From Scatosoma sp045656625 (lineage in GTDB: Bacteria; Bacillota; Clostridia; Christensenellales; Borkfalkiaceae), in the NCBI GenBank assembly GCA_045656625.1, contig JAZORL010000078.1:1-49585 (forward strand): a DNA stretch of 49,585 nucleotides, written 5' to 3'. The notes below the pieces were generated by a model. The model made no database searches. It worked only from the letters and a program-made list of their open reading frames with translations, and was not told where the DNA came from. The translations under genes and the position numbers were made by a program. Below are positions 26,011-36,500 of this stretch, one piece after another. The first letter of the stretch is position 1, and the number at the start of each line of letters is the position of its first letter.

Positions 26011-29000
26011 TTACCAATTGCCGATGATATCGGAAATATCGCCGCCTTCCTTATAAAGCGTAAAGCCGAGTGCCGTTGCATCCGCCTTGAATGCTGCACG
26101 CAAAGCTGTTTGCTCAAACCATGTGCAAAGCACGTAACGGGGGAACAAGCTTTCCTTGGTGATTCTATTCTTAATCGCCTTCTTTTGTTCTTCCGTAAGG
26201 CTCGTATCTGCGTCTACCGCGGCTTTCGCTTCATCGCAAAGTGTTACCAATTGATTGCACCACGCTTCTTCCCAATAGATGGTTTCCACATACTTAAAAG
26301 CACTCCAGCTCCATTCCTTATAATTTTCAATCTCGTCGTAGATACCGCGACCCAAACCGTCGTAGTTTGCTTCGATTTCGTCGCATTTTGCTACGATCTC
26401 GTCGAACATTGCGCGCATCTTCTCTGCGCCTGCGCCGAAATAGTTGGTGAAGTACGTATTCAATACGTCTTCATAATTTGCATTCACGTCAAACATAAAC
26501 TTAGAATCAATATACGCCTTCAAATCGCTGAATGCCGTCGCCTCCGTTTCGTTGCTTTGGCTCCAAGCCGCTTTCACGCCGAGCTCTGCCAAAATCTTAT
26601 AGTTTTCAGCAGAAGCTTGCCACGTATTATAAGGATACATATAATTCTTGAAGTTCGTACCGTACATCCAAAGGTATACGTTGTCGGAAAGCGCGCACCA
26701 CTTCTTAATCAAAGCAAGCGTAGCCGCGTTGTCCGCGTGATTGAAGTTTTCTGCATACTTGCCGTCGATCGGCGCAAGCCATACCATAACGCCGTCGTCA
26801 CACTTGAGTTCTTCGCTCGTCTGCGTGTAGCTACCGTCGTCGTTGATTTGATAACGCTTCAAAAGCGTAACGTTGCCGTTTGCATCAATATTAGCAGGTG
26901 CTTTTTCCGTCGAACGGTAAGCCAAGAATGCGATATTCAGTTTTCTATCGCCGATTTGCGCTTGAATCTTTTCGTTGATTGCGTTCATCAAGTCAATCCA
27001 AGCCGCCGAGAAACCAGCTTCGCCGTACAAAGTATCATACAACGTACAACGCGCACAAGTACAATCATCGCCGCCAGCGCTATCCATAATCGAGAAAGAA
27101 ATATTCTCTTTATTCGGGTACGCATTGATTCGTACCATCATATTCGCAACAATTGCGTCTACCATCGCATTGAATTCCGTCGAGCTGCCACCTGCCGTAG
27201 GACAGATTTGCGTCTTATCCGACGTGTACCAATTCGAGTGCGAGCTACCATACGTAGCCACAGGGAGATAATGCAACGTATTGTGCATATCCCAACCCTG
27301 ATCGGAAGCAATCCAAAGATCCGTATGCGCTTGCAAGCCCATACCAAATACTTCGTCCTCCGTCATATACGTTTGCTGTTGACGATAGCCAAACGAAGGC
27401 GTTTCACACAAGTTAAGTGCAGGAATCACGCTTCCGTCTTTGCTATAAATTACACAGTCTTCGCTGATCATATCATAGCCGATCGTATTGCGCAAGAACG
27501 CCAATGCCGCCATGCGGCAACCATCCTCACTATTCGATTCAAGGAATACTGCTCTTGCGTTTCTTCTAATCGAATAACTTGCAGTCGGTTGAAGTTTATC
27601 AGCATCCAAGCTAGAAATAACCCTTGTAGCCAAATCGCTATAACCAAGCACGATTGCATATCTATACTCCGTAATCGTAGTAGGTTTCGCCGATACAAGC
27701 TCCAATCTTGCGCCCGTTGCTGCTTCGATTTGCTCTTGCATGAAAGTCGCGATTGCTTTATAGCCCGATTCGTAATAAATCTTATATTGCGTTTCGCCGT
27801 CTACGACAAACGGTGCTTCGTTCGTCAAATCGTACAAGCTTTGTTCACACGCAATCAACTTATCAATATTTACAATAGCCGCCTTTTCCGCTTCATTGAG
27901 CGCTTCATACGCTTTACGTGTCGCGTCGACCGCTTCTTGATTAATCAAATTTACGTCCAAAGCATCAATACGCGCCTGCACTTTCGTAATCGCGTCGTCC
28001 GACGTAGTCTGCGAATTGTAGGAATAGATCGGGGAAATTTGCCAACCTTCCGTGCCTGCGCCCGAAGATACAGTGATGTACCATAAGCCTTTTGCAATAG
28101 TCGTTTCCTTGATTGTAACTAACGTCGTATCCTTATTTTCTTGGATAATGCGAGACGTAATAACAACTTCCGTCCACGCTTTAGGCGCTAATTCCGTTAC
28201 ATATTCATCTTGCGGGGTATATTCATTATACTCGCCTGTAAAGTTAAAATTAACTGCGCTGTCATTCGGGTTATAAATCCAGAAATGCAAGGTATCATGC
28301 CCTTCAGCAAGTGCACCGTTTAATGACCCAGCGTTGAACGCGCCCATGTCGGTATTGCTCGACCAGCCTTGCGTAAAGTTGTAAACCGTGCCGTATTCGT
28401 TTGCCGCACCGCTATCCGCAAAGTTACCGAACGTCAAGCCCGAATTCGTACCAACGTCAGGCGACCACGCAACAATATCCGTGATTTCAAAGCTAATATT
28501 TCTCTCGCTCGTTTTGAAGCCTAACGCCCAATCCGACGAGAAAATATCCGTAGAAACTGCAACTTCTTTTTGAATCCAATTGCCGTTATTCGTCCAGAAC
28601 CCTTCCATACTGTTGGTGTTCTTCCAATTAGTACCCCAACCGTCGTTAGCAGTACCGTCGGAAAGGTAAATATCACAGGAAACGCCTACTACGCGGATAT
28701 TAAAGTAAATCTTTGCGTATTTACTTACGTCGGGGAAATTCTTAAACTGAATTGCCGCCGTACCATCACTTGCAGATTGCACCTTCAAATAGTCACCGTA
28801 ATAGCCGTCATAGCCCATCGAAGCCGTACCGCCTGTCGGCGAAGGATTCCCACGATAATGATTAGGAATAACGTCTACGCCGTCTAAAGACTGTCTATAA
28901 ACAGTCGTATAGCCCTTAATCATAGAAAGAAGGCTTCTTAATTTCGCATAGTTCTCAACCAAGCTCTTACCTTCCTCGGGAAGCGCGTTATAAGCATCTC

Positions 29001-31323
29001 TTGCCGCCTCAATTCTCGAAACAAATACAAGATTATCAGGCATAACTACGCTATCGGGAAGATTCGCAATCATCGTGTTTACGTTATTAACTGCGCTCGT
29101 CAAAGCGTTCGAATTGCTAATTTCTTCTTCGTACGCTTCGAGCGTTGCGATATTCGTTACGTACGTCTTTGCCGTATCCGACAATTCGTCGTACGCCGCG
29201 CGCGCTTTGCTTACCAAAGCTTCATCAACGTCTCTTTCGTCAATCGAATCAATAAGCGCAATCACTTCATTTGCCGATTCGATATCGTTAATCGCTGTTT
29301 CCGCGCCTGTCAATCTGCTATAATTTCCAACGAGCGATTGTTGTTCAGCCATAAGTGCGTCATAAGCCGCTCTTGCTTCTGCAACCGTGTCCTTATTCGC
29401 CAACGTTACCGTTGCAGGAATCGCGCCGATAAGCGCGATTACGTCTTTCACGTCCGCATGGTCAGTGTAAACGTATTCTACGTTAGGTCCAGCATAAATG
29501 GTCGAAATCTTCCAGCCGTCCTTTGCTGCGCCAGCGCCATCACCACCAAGAATATACACGTACCATTGACCGTTTTTATTGAACTCGATATCCGCTGCCG
29601 AAATCGTAACCTTCGTCCATTCGCCAACCTTTAACGGCGTCGAATCCGCAGAATCCGTCCACGCACCGCTTACGTCACCTGCCAAATGGAAATTATATTC
29701 CGTACCCGTACCGTTGTACATCCAGAAATAGAAATACTCAAAGCCTGCGGGAAGCGCATTGGCAAGCTTGTTTGCTTGCAACGTACCAATGGTGTTGGTA
29801 TTGTTATTATCAATGTACCACTGTTCACGGGAAATATTGTAAACTTTACCGTAGTCGTTCGTTTCACCGCTATCGGTTTGCGTACCGAACGTTAATGTTG
29901 CTTCCTTTGCTTCAGTTTCCACGTAACCATAGAAATCGCTGATTTCAAAGGTAAAGCCCGTAGTATTCGTTCTAAAACCAAGCGCGAAATCCATACCGAT
30001 ATAGCCATCGTTCGCCACGTCAATTTCCAGCAATCTCCAATTACCATCGTTGCACCAGAAACCACTCGTGCTCCACGTATTCTTCCAATTTTCTCCCCAA
30101 CCGTCGTTGGTGATACCGTCGGAAAGATAAATATCACAGGAAACACCAATAATTCTCGCATAGAAATATACTTTGCTATACTTGCTTACGTCAGGGAAAT
30201 TTTGAACGTGGAAAGCCGCCTTACCGCTCGCATCCGACGTTACCGTCAATACGTTGCCGTAAACTTCATGCGTTCTCGTCGTTGCGCTGCCGCCAACTTC
30301 AGAACTATAACCGCCAGGTACGTACGAAGGAATTACCGTGCCGTCCGTCGCGTCGTTCTTATAAACGCGATCGTAGCCTTCAATCGCTTGAAGAAGGGTT
30401 TCCAGTTTCGCATAGTTTTCCACTTGCGCTTTGTTTTCGTCCGAAAGCGCGTTATATTTCTTTTCTACGTCACGGATTTTACCGATTTGACCGATTGCGT
30501 CGGGCATTGTGATGGCATTGGGAAGCGCCGCAATCAATTTATTCACTTCGTCAAGCTCCGACGAAAGAATAATAGGCGTTTCATCCGTGAAGGTTTCGTT
30601 CGTCGTCGCATTATTTTTAACGACTACGTAATTATTCTCAAGATTGATATTAGCGCTGTTCGCAACGCCTACCACCGCCTTGTATTCGTCCGTGTTTTCT
30701 ACAACAATCGGGAACTCCTCAGAGCCGTACCAACCAATCTCATCGCTCACTTTCAAATAGCTAAACTGCTGAATTTCGTTCGCATAACCGTTCAAGAACG
30801 CCATATTAACGAGATCGTACATATTTTGTCTTGCATAATCGTTATATTCCGTATAGCGAACTTCGCCGTTATATTGAATATACGCAACGGCTACGAAGTC
30901 CAGCTTGAAATTTGCAAGCTTAACACCTGTAATACAAGCGTTTGCTTGATAATAATCCCCTTCTTGATAAATCTTATTTTTATCAATGGCGCCGCCGACT
31001 CTCTTTTCCATGCCGAGATAATCGCCATTCGCTGCAATCATAAGCTGTTTGGGCGCGATAACAAAGCCCATTTCCGCGTCATCGTATTTTTTCACGAAAT
31101 TAGCTACGGTTTCGTCCATTTTAACGATAAAACGCATGCCGTTTTCATCACTCAAACGCAGGGAAACGCCGTCCACCATTTCAAAGGTGCCCGTTTGCCA
31201 AGTAGCTTCAGCGCGTGCATTCTTCTTTTGCATGGATTGAATCCAGAATAATCCAGCCAAGGAAATAAACAAGAATATGCTTGCTATCCACAATAAAACG
31301 TTTTTCATTGTCTTCGTTCTCAT
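26011..31323 (-). CDS. Giant membrane-anchored protein with duplicated module and DUF4838-type domain
   Basis: 1,770 residues. An uncleaved-looking signal anchor spans about 8-28. An N-terminal domain (35-245) is followed by module copy 1 (255-610), FIVAR-like three-helix repeats (ARAAYDALMAEQQSLVGNYS, 610-735), module copy 2 (739-1099), another helical repeat, and a C-terminal half (about 1170-1770) that aligns with the 687-residue lipoprotein next door. That half starts with a hexosaminidase-domain-2-like part (EQIEAATGARLELV) and continues as a DUF4838-type domain with GWDMHNTLHYLP and a CxCxxC cluster (DDCTCARC). DUF4838 is thought to be glycosidase-related; no activity is known to me. 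The start has a GGGGGG-containing site 8 bp upstream. Confidence 0.85.
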   Translation of the reverse strand: MRTKTMKNVLLWIASIFLFISLAGLFWIQSMQKKNARAEATWQTGTFEMVDGVSLRLSDENGMRFIVKMDETVANFVKKYDDAEMGFVIAPKQLMIAANGDYLGMEKRVGGAIDKNKIYQEGDYYQANACITGVKLANFKLDFVAVAYIQYNGEVRYTEYNDYARQNMYDLVNMAFLNGYANEIQQFSYLKVSDEIGWYGSEEFPIVVENTDEYKAVVGVANSANINLENNYVVVKNNATTNETFTDETPIILSSELDEVNKLIAALPNAITMPDAIGQIGKIRDVEKKYNALSDENKAQVENYAKLETLLQAIEGYDRVYKNDATDGTVIPSYVPGGYSSEVGGSATTRTHEVYGNVLTVTSDASGKAAFHVQNFPDVSKYSKVYFYARIIGVSCDIYLSDGITNDGWGENWKNTWSTSGFWCNDGNWRLLEIDVANDGYIGMDFALGFRTNTTGFTFEISDFYGYVETEAKEATLTFGTQTDSGETNDYGKVYNISREQWYIDNNNTNTIGTLQANKLANALPAGFEYFYFWMYNGTGTEYNFHLAGDVSGAWTDSADSTPLKVGEWTKVTISAADIEFNKNGQWYVYILGGDGAGAAKDGWKISTIYAGPNVEYVYTDHADVKDVIALIGAIPATVTLANKDTVAEARAAYDALMAEQQSLVGNYSRLTGAETAINDIESANEVIALIDSIDERDVDEALVSKARAAYDELSDTAKTYVTNIATLEAYEEEISNSNALTSAVNNVNTMIANLPDSVVMPDNLVFVSRIEAARDAYNALPEEGKSLVENYAKLRSLLSMIKGYTTVYRQSLDGVDVIPNHYRGNPSPTGGTASMGYDGYYGDYLKVQSASDGTAAIQFKNFPDVSKYAKIYFNIRVVGVSCDIYLSDGTANDGWGTNWKNTNSMEGFWTNNGNWIQKEVAVSTDIFSSDWALGFKTSERNISFEITDIVAWSPDVGTNSGLTFGNFADSGAANEYGTVYNFTQGWSSNTDMGAFNAGSLNGALAEGHDTLHFWIYNPNDSAVNFNFTGEYNEYTPQDEYVTELAPKAWTEVVITSRIIQENKDTTLVTIKETTIAKGLWYITVSSGAGTEGWQISPIYSYNSQTTSDDAITKVQARIDALDVNLINQEAVDATRKAYEALNEAEKAAIVNIDKLIACEQSLYDLTNEAPFVVDGETQYKIYYESGYKAIATFMQEQIEAATGARLELVSAKPTTITEYRYAIVLGYSDLATRVISSLDADKLQPTASYSIRRNARAVFLESNSEDGCRMAALAFLRNTIGYDMISEDCVIYSKDGSVIPALNLCETPSFGYRQQQTYMTEDEVFGMGLQAHTDLWIASDQGWDMHNTLHYLPVATYGSSHSNWYTSDKTQICPTAGGSSTEFNAMVDAIVANMMVRINAYPNKENISFSIMDSAGGDDCTCARCTLYDTLYGEAGFSAAWIDLMNAINEKIQAQIGDRKLNIAFLAYRSTEKAPANIDANGNVTLLKRYQINDDGSYTQTSEELKCDDGVMVWLAPIDGKYAENFNHADNAATLALIKKWCALSDNVYLWMYGTNFKNYMYPYNTWQASAENYKILAELGVKAAWSQSNETEATAFSDLKAYIDSKFMFDVNANYEDVLNTYFTNYFGAGAEKMRAMFDEIVAKCDEIEANYDGLGRGIYDEIENYKEWSWSAFKYVETIYWEEAWCNQLVTLCDEAKAAVDADTSLTEEQKKAIKNRITKESLFPRYVLCTWFEQTALRAAFKADATALGFTLYKEGGDISDIIGNW

Positions 31324-31338
31324 TTTTTTCGCCCCCCT

Positions 31339-31461
31339 TCAAATTCCCCAATCATCTCTATCACTGTAGTTGTTGTCGTTTTCCGTACCTACCGATGCGG
31401 TGAGTACGTCTACTTTATCCAAAATAAGAAGTTCAATTATTGGTGTGCTATAATCCTTCAT
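31339..31461 (-). CDS. 40-residue peptide of unknown function
   Basis: An uninterrupted 40-codon frame with an ideal AGGAGG site 6 bp before ATG (31461) and a TGA at 31339-31341. The product starts MKDYSTPIIELLILDKVDVL and ends in an acidic, Asn/Asp-rich tail closing with DDWGI. It has no signal peptide. It lies in the 180-bp gap between the two DUF4838 genes, and the next gene's ribosome binding site begins only a few bases after its stop. Short peptides with a Y-x-x-P-x-I-E start and a DVLT-A-S centre are, as I recall, scattered in Clostridia without known function. It could be a signalling or modified peptide; that is speculation. Confidence 0.72.
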   Translation of the reverse strand: MKDYSTPIIELLILDKVDVLTASVGTENDNNYSDRDDWGI

Positions 31462-31503
31462 ACACCCCTCCTATTCATTATCACAAATTTATCTAATTTA
31501 CTC

Positions 31504-33567
31504 TTAAATACCCCAGCTATTAAATACAGCCTGCATATCGCCGTTTGCCTCTTTATAAATCGAGAACCCTAACTCATTCCAATCGTCGCGGAATTTAGCG
31601 CGGAGCTCTTTGATATTCGCAATATCTTCAAAATGCGTACAAAGTGCATAGCGAGGGAAAATACTTTCCTTTTTAATGCGTCTAACCAAATTCTGATACA
31701 ATTCAGGATCCGTCGCTTTATATTTCTCGACTGCTTTATACGCTCTATCAATCTTCGCAATCATTTCTTCCAAAAGCAATCTCGGCCAGAATTCCGCATC
31801 GCCAATTTCGTCGTAGATACCGCCCGTAATCGTCGCTACCGTTTCCTCCAAATATGCACTGCGCGTTTGAATCAATTCAAACAAGCTACGCATTTCCGAT
31901 GCCGCTTCCAAGAAATAATGATTAAAATAATCGTCAATCACTTGCGCATAATCCGCATTCACGTTGAACTGGAACTTACTATCAATATAGTCCTTCAAAT
32001 CGGTAAACGCAGTCGATTGATTTCTTTCCTGCGCTTGATTCCATACGTATTTTACACCGCATTCGCGCAAATAACGGTAGGTTTCCGGTACAACGCTCCA
32101 CGTATTATACGGATACATGTAGTAAGAGAAATTCGTACCATAAATCCATACGTAAACGTTCGAGCTTACCGCATACCACGAAGATACGTTGTTGGCATAC
32201 GTTTGGTTAACTTCCTCGTAGAAGGAGGACGTGAACTTCGAGTAAATCGGCGCAAGCCAAGGATATACGTGCTCGTCGCACTTCAAATACACGTAGTTGC
32301 CATTTTCGTCCTTTTCATAAACGTATTCGCCGTTTTCTTTGATGAAATCTCGATTTTCGTCCATCGCATAACGCTTTAAGGGTTGGAAATTCCCCTTCCT
32401 ATCTGCAATCGGTTCACCCCAAAGCACGTTGCCGTATTCGTCTATCGTCTTCTTTCTTTCAACAGGCGCAGGCTCTGCATCGTGATAAGCAAAGAAAGTC
32501 AGGTTCATAATTCTACCCGGTTCGTTTTCGGCAATATGCGCTTGCACAAGCTTATTCAAATCGTTCATAAAGTAGATACACGTCGCCGCGGGTGTACCAT
32601 ACAATTCTTTGTATTCCAAACAGGTATCACACATACAGGTATCTTGCCCCGTACCGTCCATTGCGCTAAACGAAATATTTTCGAGCGTAGGACATTCCGC
32701 CATGCGCTGTTTGATTACGCCAAACACCGTTTCGAGCATCAGTTCGTATTTATAGGGAACACCGTGCGCCGTATAGCAAACCTGCTGGAAGTCCGCACGG
32801 TACCACTCAGGATGCAAAGCACCATACACCTCTTTGGGAAGATAATATAACGTATTGTGCATATCCCAGCCGTTTATAGGAATCCAAATATCGCTATGCG
32901 AGTGCATACCCGTACCGTAAATTTCTATGGTCGTGTAGCTATTTTGAATTTGTCTATAATCGAAATCGGGGCGTTCTATAATGTCCATCGTAGGCATCGT
33001 CGTTGCTTCTCTATCGTAAACGACGCAGTCCTCGGTAATCATATCATAGCCGAGTACCTCGCGCAAGAAGGCAAGCCCTGCCATACGATAGCCGTCGCTG
33101 CCGTACGCTTGGAGGAACACTACGTTGCCGCAAGTTTTTATGTAATAACCCGTCGTACCGATATCGTCCGTAGGCATCGAAAGCCCAAACTCTTCAAAAA
33201 TTTCAGGATAACCATACACGATTGCATAATCGTTCTTAGACAAGCCATCGGGCTTAAATTCGTTCACGCGAAGCCTTGCACCCGTCGCTTTCTCTACGTG
33301 TTCCGCAACGAAACCCGCCGATTTATGGATTGCCGTTTTCATCGTCGGATTTGACGAATCCACAAAAATTTCGTATTGCGTTTGACCGTTGATTACAAAG
33401 GGCACGTATCCTTCCGATACGTTGACTTTATGCAACGTACCTTCTATGTAATGTACCGTATTATCCTCAACGCCTTTTGTTTTCGAGCCGGAATCCTTAC
33501 AGGAAACGGACGTAAACGCCATTATGCAGCCAAGGACAGTCCATGCTATTTTTTTCATTTTCTTCAT
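31504..33567 (-). CDS. DUF4838-type lipoprotein
   Basis: 687 residues with a lipoprotein signal ending at Cys23 (FTSVSC). It aligns over nearly its full length with the C-terminal 600 residues of the 1,770-residue neighbour: shared features are a hexosaminidase-domain-2-like region (VEKATGARLRVNEF), GYDMITEDCVVY, GWDMHNTLYYLP, a CxCxxC cluster (DTCMCDTC) and WIYGTNFSYYMYPYNTW. It is a putative extracellular glycosidase-like protein tethered to the membrane. The ribosome binding site GAGGAC overlaps the end of the upstream gene, only 2 bp away, so translation is likely coupled. Two paralogues side by side may differ in substrate. Confidence 0.85.
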   Translation of the reverse strand: MKKMKKIAWTVLGCIMAFTSVSCKDSGSKTKGVEDNTVHYIEGTLHKVNVSEGYVPFVINGQTQYEIFVDSSNPTMKTAIHKSAGFVAEHVEKATGARLRVNEFKPDGLSKNDYAIVYGYPEIFEEFGLSMPTDDIGTTGYYIKTCGNVVFLQAYGSDGYRMAGLAFLREVLGYDMITEDCVVYDREATTMPTMDIIERPDFDYRQIQNSYTTIEIYGTGMHSHSDIWIPINGWDMHNTLYYLPKEVYGALHPEWYRADFQQVCYTAHGVPYKYELMLETVFGVIKQRMAECPTLENISFSAMDGTGQDTCMCDTCLEYKELYGTPAATCIYFMNDLNKLVQAHIAENEPGRIMNLTFFAYHDAEPAPVERKKTIDEYGNVLWGEPIADRKGNFQPLKRYAMDENRDFIKENGEYVYEKDENGNYVYLKCDEHVYPWLAPIYSKFTSSFYEEVNQTYANNVSSWYAVSSNVYVWIYGTNFSYYMYPYNTWSVVPETYRYLRECGVKYVWNQAQERNQSTAFTDLKDYIDSKFQFNVNADYAQVIDDYFNHYFLEAASEMRSLFELIQTRSAYLEETVATITGGIYDEIGDAEFWPRLLLEEMIAKIDRAYKAVEKYKATDPELYQNLVRRIKKESIFPRYALCTHFEDIANIKELRAKFRDDWNELGFSIYKEANGDMQAVFNSWGI

Positions 33568-33569
33568 CG

Positions 33570-36500
33570 TTAGTCCTCGCTCACCACAACGTTCTTTTCA
33601 AAGGTCGTCAAATTGCCCATTTCATCCATAACGAGAATCGTCACCCGATAGATACCCGCATATTCGCAACGCACCGCTCTATCTTCGTTATAGAGGTAGA
33701 CAGGAAGTCCCTTCGGGTTCGTCACCGTAATCATTACCGTGATATTCTCCGAAGCCGTATAATTATCGGAAATGGTAAATGTAGGGATTTTCAAAACGTC
33801 CCCTACTTCCAAATCCGTATCAAAATCGTCGTCAAATTCAATCGTCGGTGCTTCACCATCTATAACGGTGATTGTCGTATAGGGAATCTCCGCCTCGTTG
33901 GAATATTTCCAACCTTCAGATTCTTTCACCCGTAAGATAACCTGATAATTGCCGTATTCCGACATCTTTACCTTGTATTCGCTCAAAGCGTCTACATCGT
34001 TCAATACAATGCCGTCCACACTCGTCACAACCTCGCCGCTCGGAGAAATCACCGTCATCGTTGCCACCACGTTGGGACACAATAAGTCGCCTACAATGAA
34101 CTTTTGGAAGGTGTAAATCGTATCCTTGAAAAGGTTCTTTTCAATCGGATTTATCGTTGTAACAATAGGACGAGCGTTATCCTGCTTATTGTTTGCATTA
34201 ACGCCGCAAACTTTATTCAAGAAGATTGCGCCGCCCTTTTCCATATCGGAAACTATGATTTGGAAATTGACTTTACCAGAAGGGAATCCATTGAACGTTT
34301 TCCCTGCGTCCGTCTTGCTGATTGCAACCGACGTCGTGGAGTTTACCACAAATTGATTTTCCGCAAAACCGACATTAAAGCTCGTCGCCGCTTCGCCGTC
34401 GAAATCGAGCAACATCGGAATCGACGTGTCTCCAATCGTCAACAACGTTTGCCCATCATCCTTTTTCAAGCTTGCCGTTACGGAAACGGAAGGCTCGCAG
34501 CTATCGGTAAGGACAATCTGTATGCTTGAGAATTTTGAAGCATTTGGCACGGTGAAAAATCCTAACGAGAAGTAGTTTGCCACTTGCGCATTGATAAAGG
34601 AAAGCGTCGCTTTTTCCATATCGTCATTCGCTTCAATCATCAAGCCGCGCACGTTTGCCAAAGCTACGTTGTTCGTAAACGTGAGATTGTCTTCCGTATA
34701 GAAATATTCTTCCATAGCGACAACGTTTTGGTATCTCTCCGCCGCCCCGGGAATACGCTCTCTCTTAAATACGATGATAACGGGAACTTCGACGGACGTC
34801 ACCTCTTCCCCATCGCATAAATAAACGATTTTTACCATCTCTTTACTCGTTTCGACAACAGGTTTGAAGGAATCCCCCGCCTTGTACGATTTCGACTCGC
34901 CAGCATATTCCACGCAAATCTCGCAAGACTTTTCCACCTTCGAGCCAGAAGTATAATCGTAAACGCTCAATGCGGGCAATTCATACACTCTTTCCGAAAT
35001 ATAAGCCACGGGGAAAATCGGCATTTCCACTATAATGGGTTTATCGCTAATAACGCCGTTCAACGCAATTTCCTTAATCGCAACGTTGCCTACGTAGTCC
35101 ACCGCCTTACAGGTCAAAATCCATTCCCCAGCTTCTTCCAAACAAAACGTACCGTCTACAATTTCACAATCCGTTTTTCCCTTTTTGAGTTCATAAGAAA
35201 GTTCTTTATTGCCGCTACCGCCGCTTACCTCGACTTGGGGCAACGGATAACGCACGCCAACCATCTTTTCCGTTTCATACGCCTCATCCACCGAAAGCGT
35301 CACTTGGTCAACGTTGTTCGCAAGCTTTGCGCGCAGCCAACATACTTGACGGGCTACGTTACCGCTATAATCCTGCGCCTCGTATACGATTGCATACGCA
35401 CCAACTTTGCCTATGGTAAATTTACCATTTACAACATCTATCATCTTTTGATCGGCTGCGCCATAGTTATACCAAACGGAAACGTTTACGAAACACACGC
35501 CGTTCACTTGATCCCTTGCGCTTGCCGTAGGTACGGGATAATTCTTCCCTACCACACCGTCGGGCATTTTTTCATAATCGCTATTGACCGTAATAACAGG
35601 TGCTTCTTCGTCGATAAAGTTTTCCGCGGATAAATCCACGCCCAAAATGCTCGTAAAGCACATATTTGCCGTAGCGGAGTTATAATTGAGCGCGCTAATC
35701 GTCAATTTCGCCTTTCCGCTCGGGAAACCGAACCAAAGAGAATCATAATAATTGCTATCGTCCAAGTCGGAAATAATTTTACCGCCTGCCCAAGCCTGTT
35801 TCGTCTTGCTGTCGTAGCTGATACAGAAGGTCTTGGAATCGGGCGGAGCGTCTTTAGGCGCTTGCGCGCCGTAGAAAAGCCCCGTATCCTTTGCAATAAA
35901 GCTGTGCGGTACCATACAGCCAAGCGTCGAACCAACGTGAAGCTTGCCTACGTGCTCCAAACCGCATTGTACCTGTCCGTTACCAGCAGCCGTGAAGAAT
36001 GTCAAACCGTACGCGTTGACGTCGTTATGAAAATTTCCGAAATATACGAGCTGTACGGAAGGATCTTCCACATCCGTAAACGTGAATACCATTCTCGCAA
36101 AGTCTGCCGTACCTTGTACGTCGGGCACAATAAAGCCCTCCACAAGTTTCGTCGCCATGGTAAGCTTATCCATTTCAAACACGTGGTTAAACGTAAGCTT
36201 ATCGCCGTTTGCAATTCTTACGTTCAAGCCCGTAGAGCTTGCCCCGAAAGCCGTGCATTCCCCATAAGCAATCGACGTTTTTTCGTTTTCATAGGAAGCG
36301 AGTCTACCAAATACGCCAAACTCGTATTCCTGCGTATAAACCTTGCCGTCAATCGTTGCAATGTATTTCAAAACGTAGCGACCGCTTTGATTAAGCGTCA
36401 CCTCTGATTTGTTGCTTTGCGTACCGTCAGGGAACTGCAACGACGCAATCCCTGCGACGCTTTGTCCTTCCTTTTCAAAGGTACAATTCGGCAAGACAAA

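Noticed and set aside
19785..28086. Very long open frames on the plus strand (for example 19785-21791 and 25930-28086, over 650 codons each).
   Set aside because: They lie antisense to well-supported surface protein genes, have no binding site or signal peptide, and give Arg/His/Cys-rich proteins typical of shadow frames.
19530..29880. Similar DNA near 19530-19590 and 29820-29880 as an insertion sequence.
   Set aside because: The similarity follows the reading frame of a shared protein module; there are no terminal repeats or transposase.
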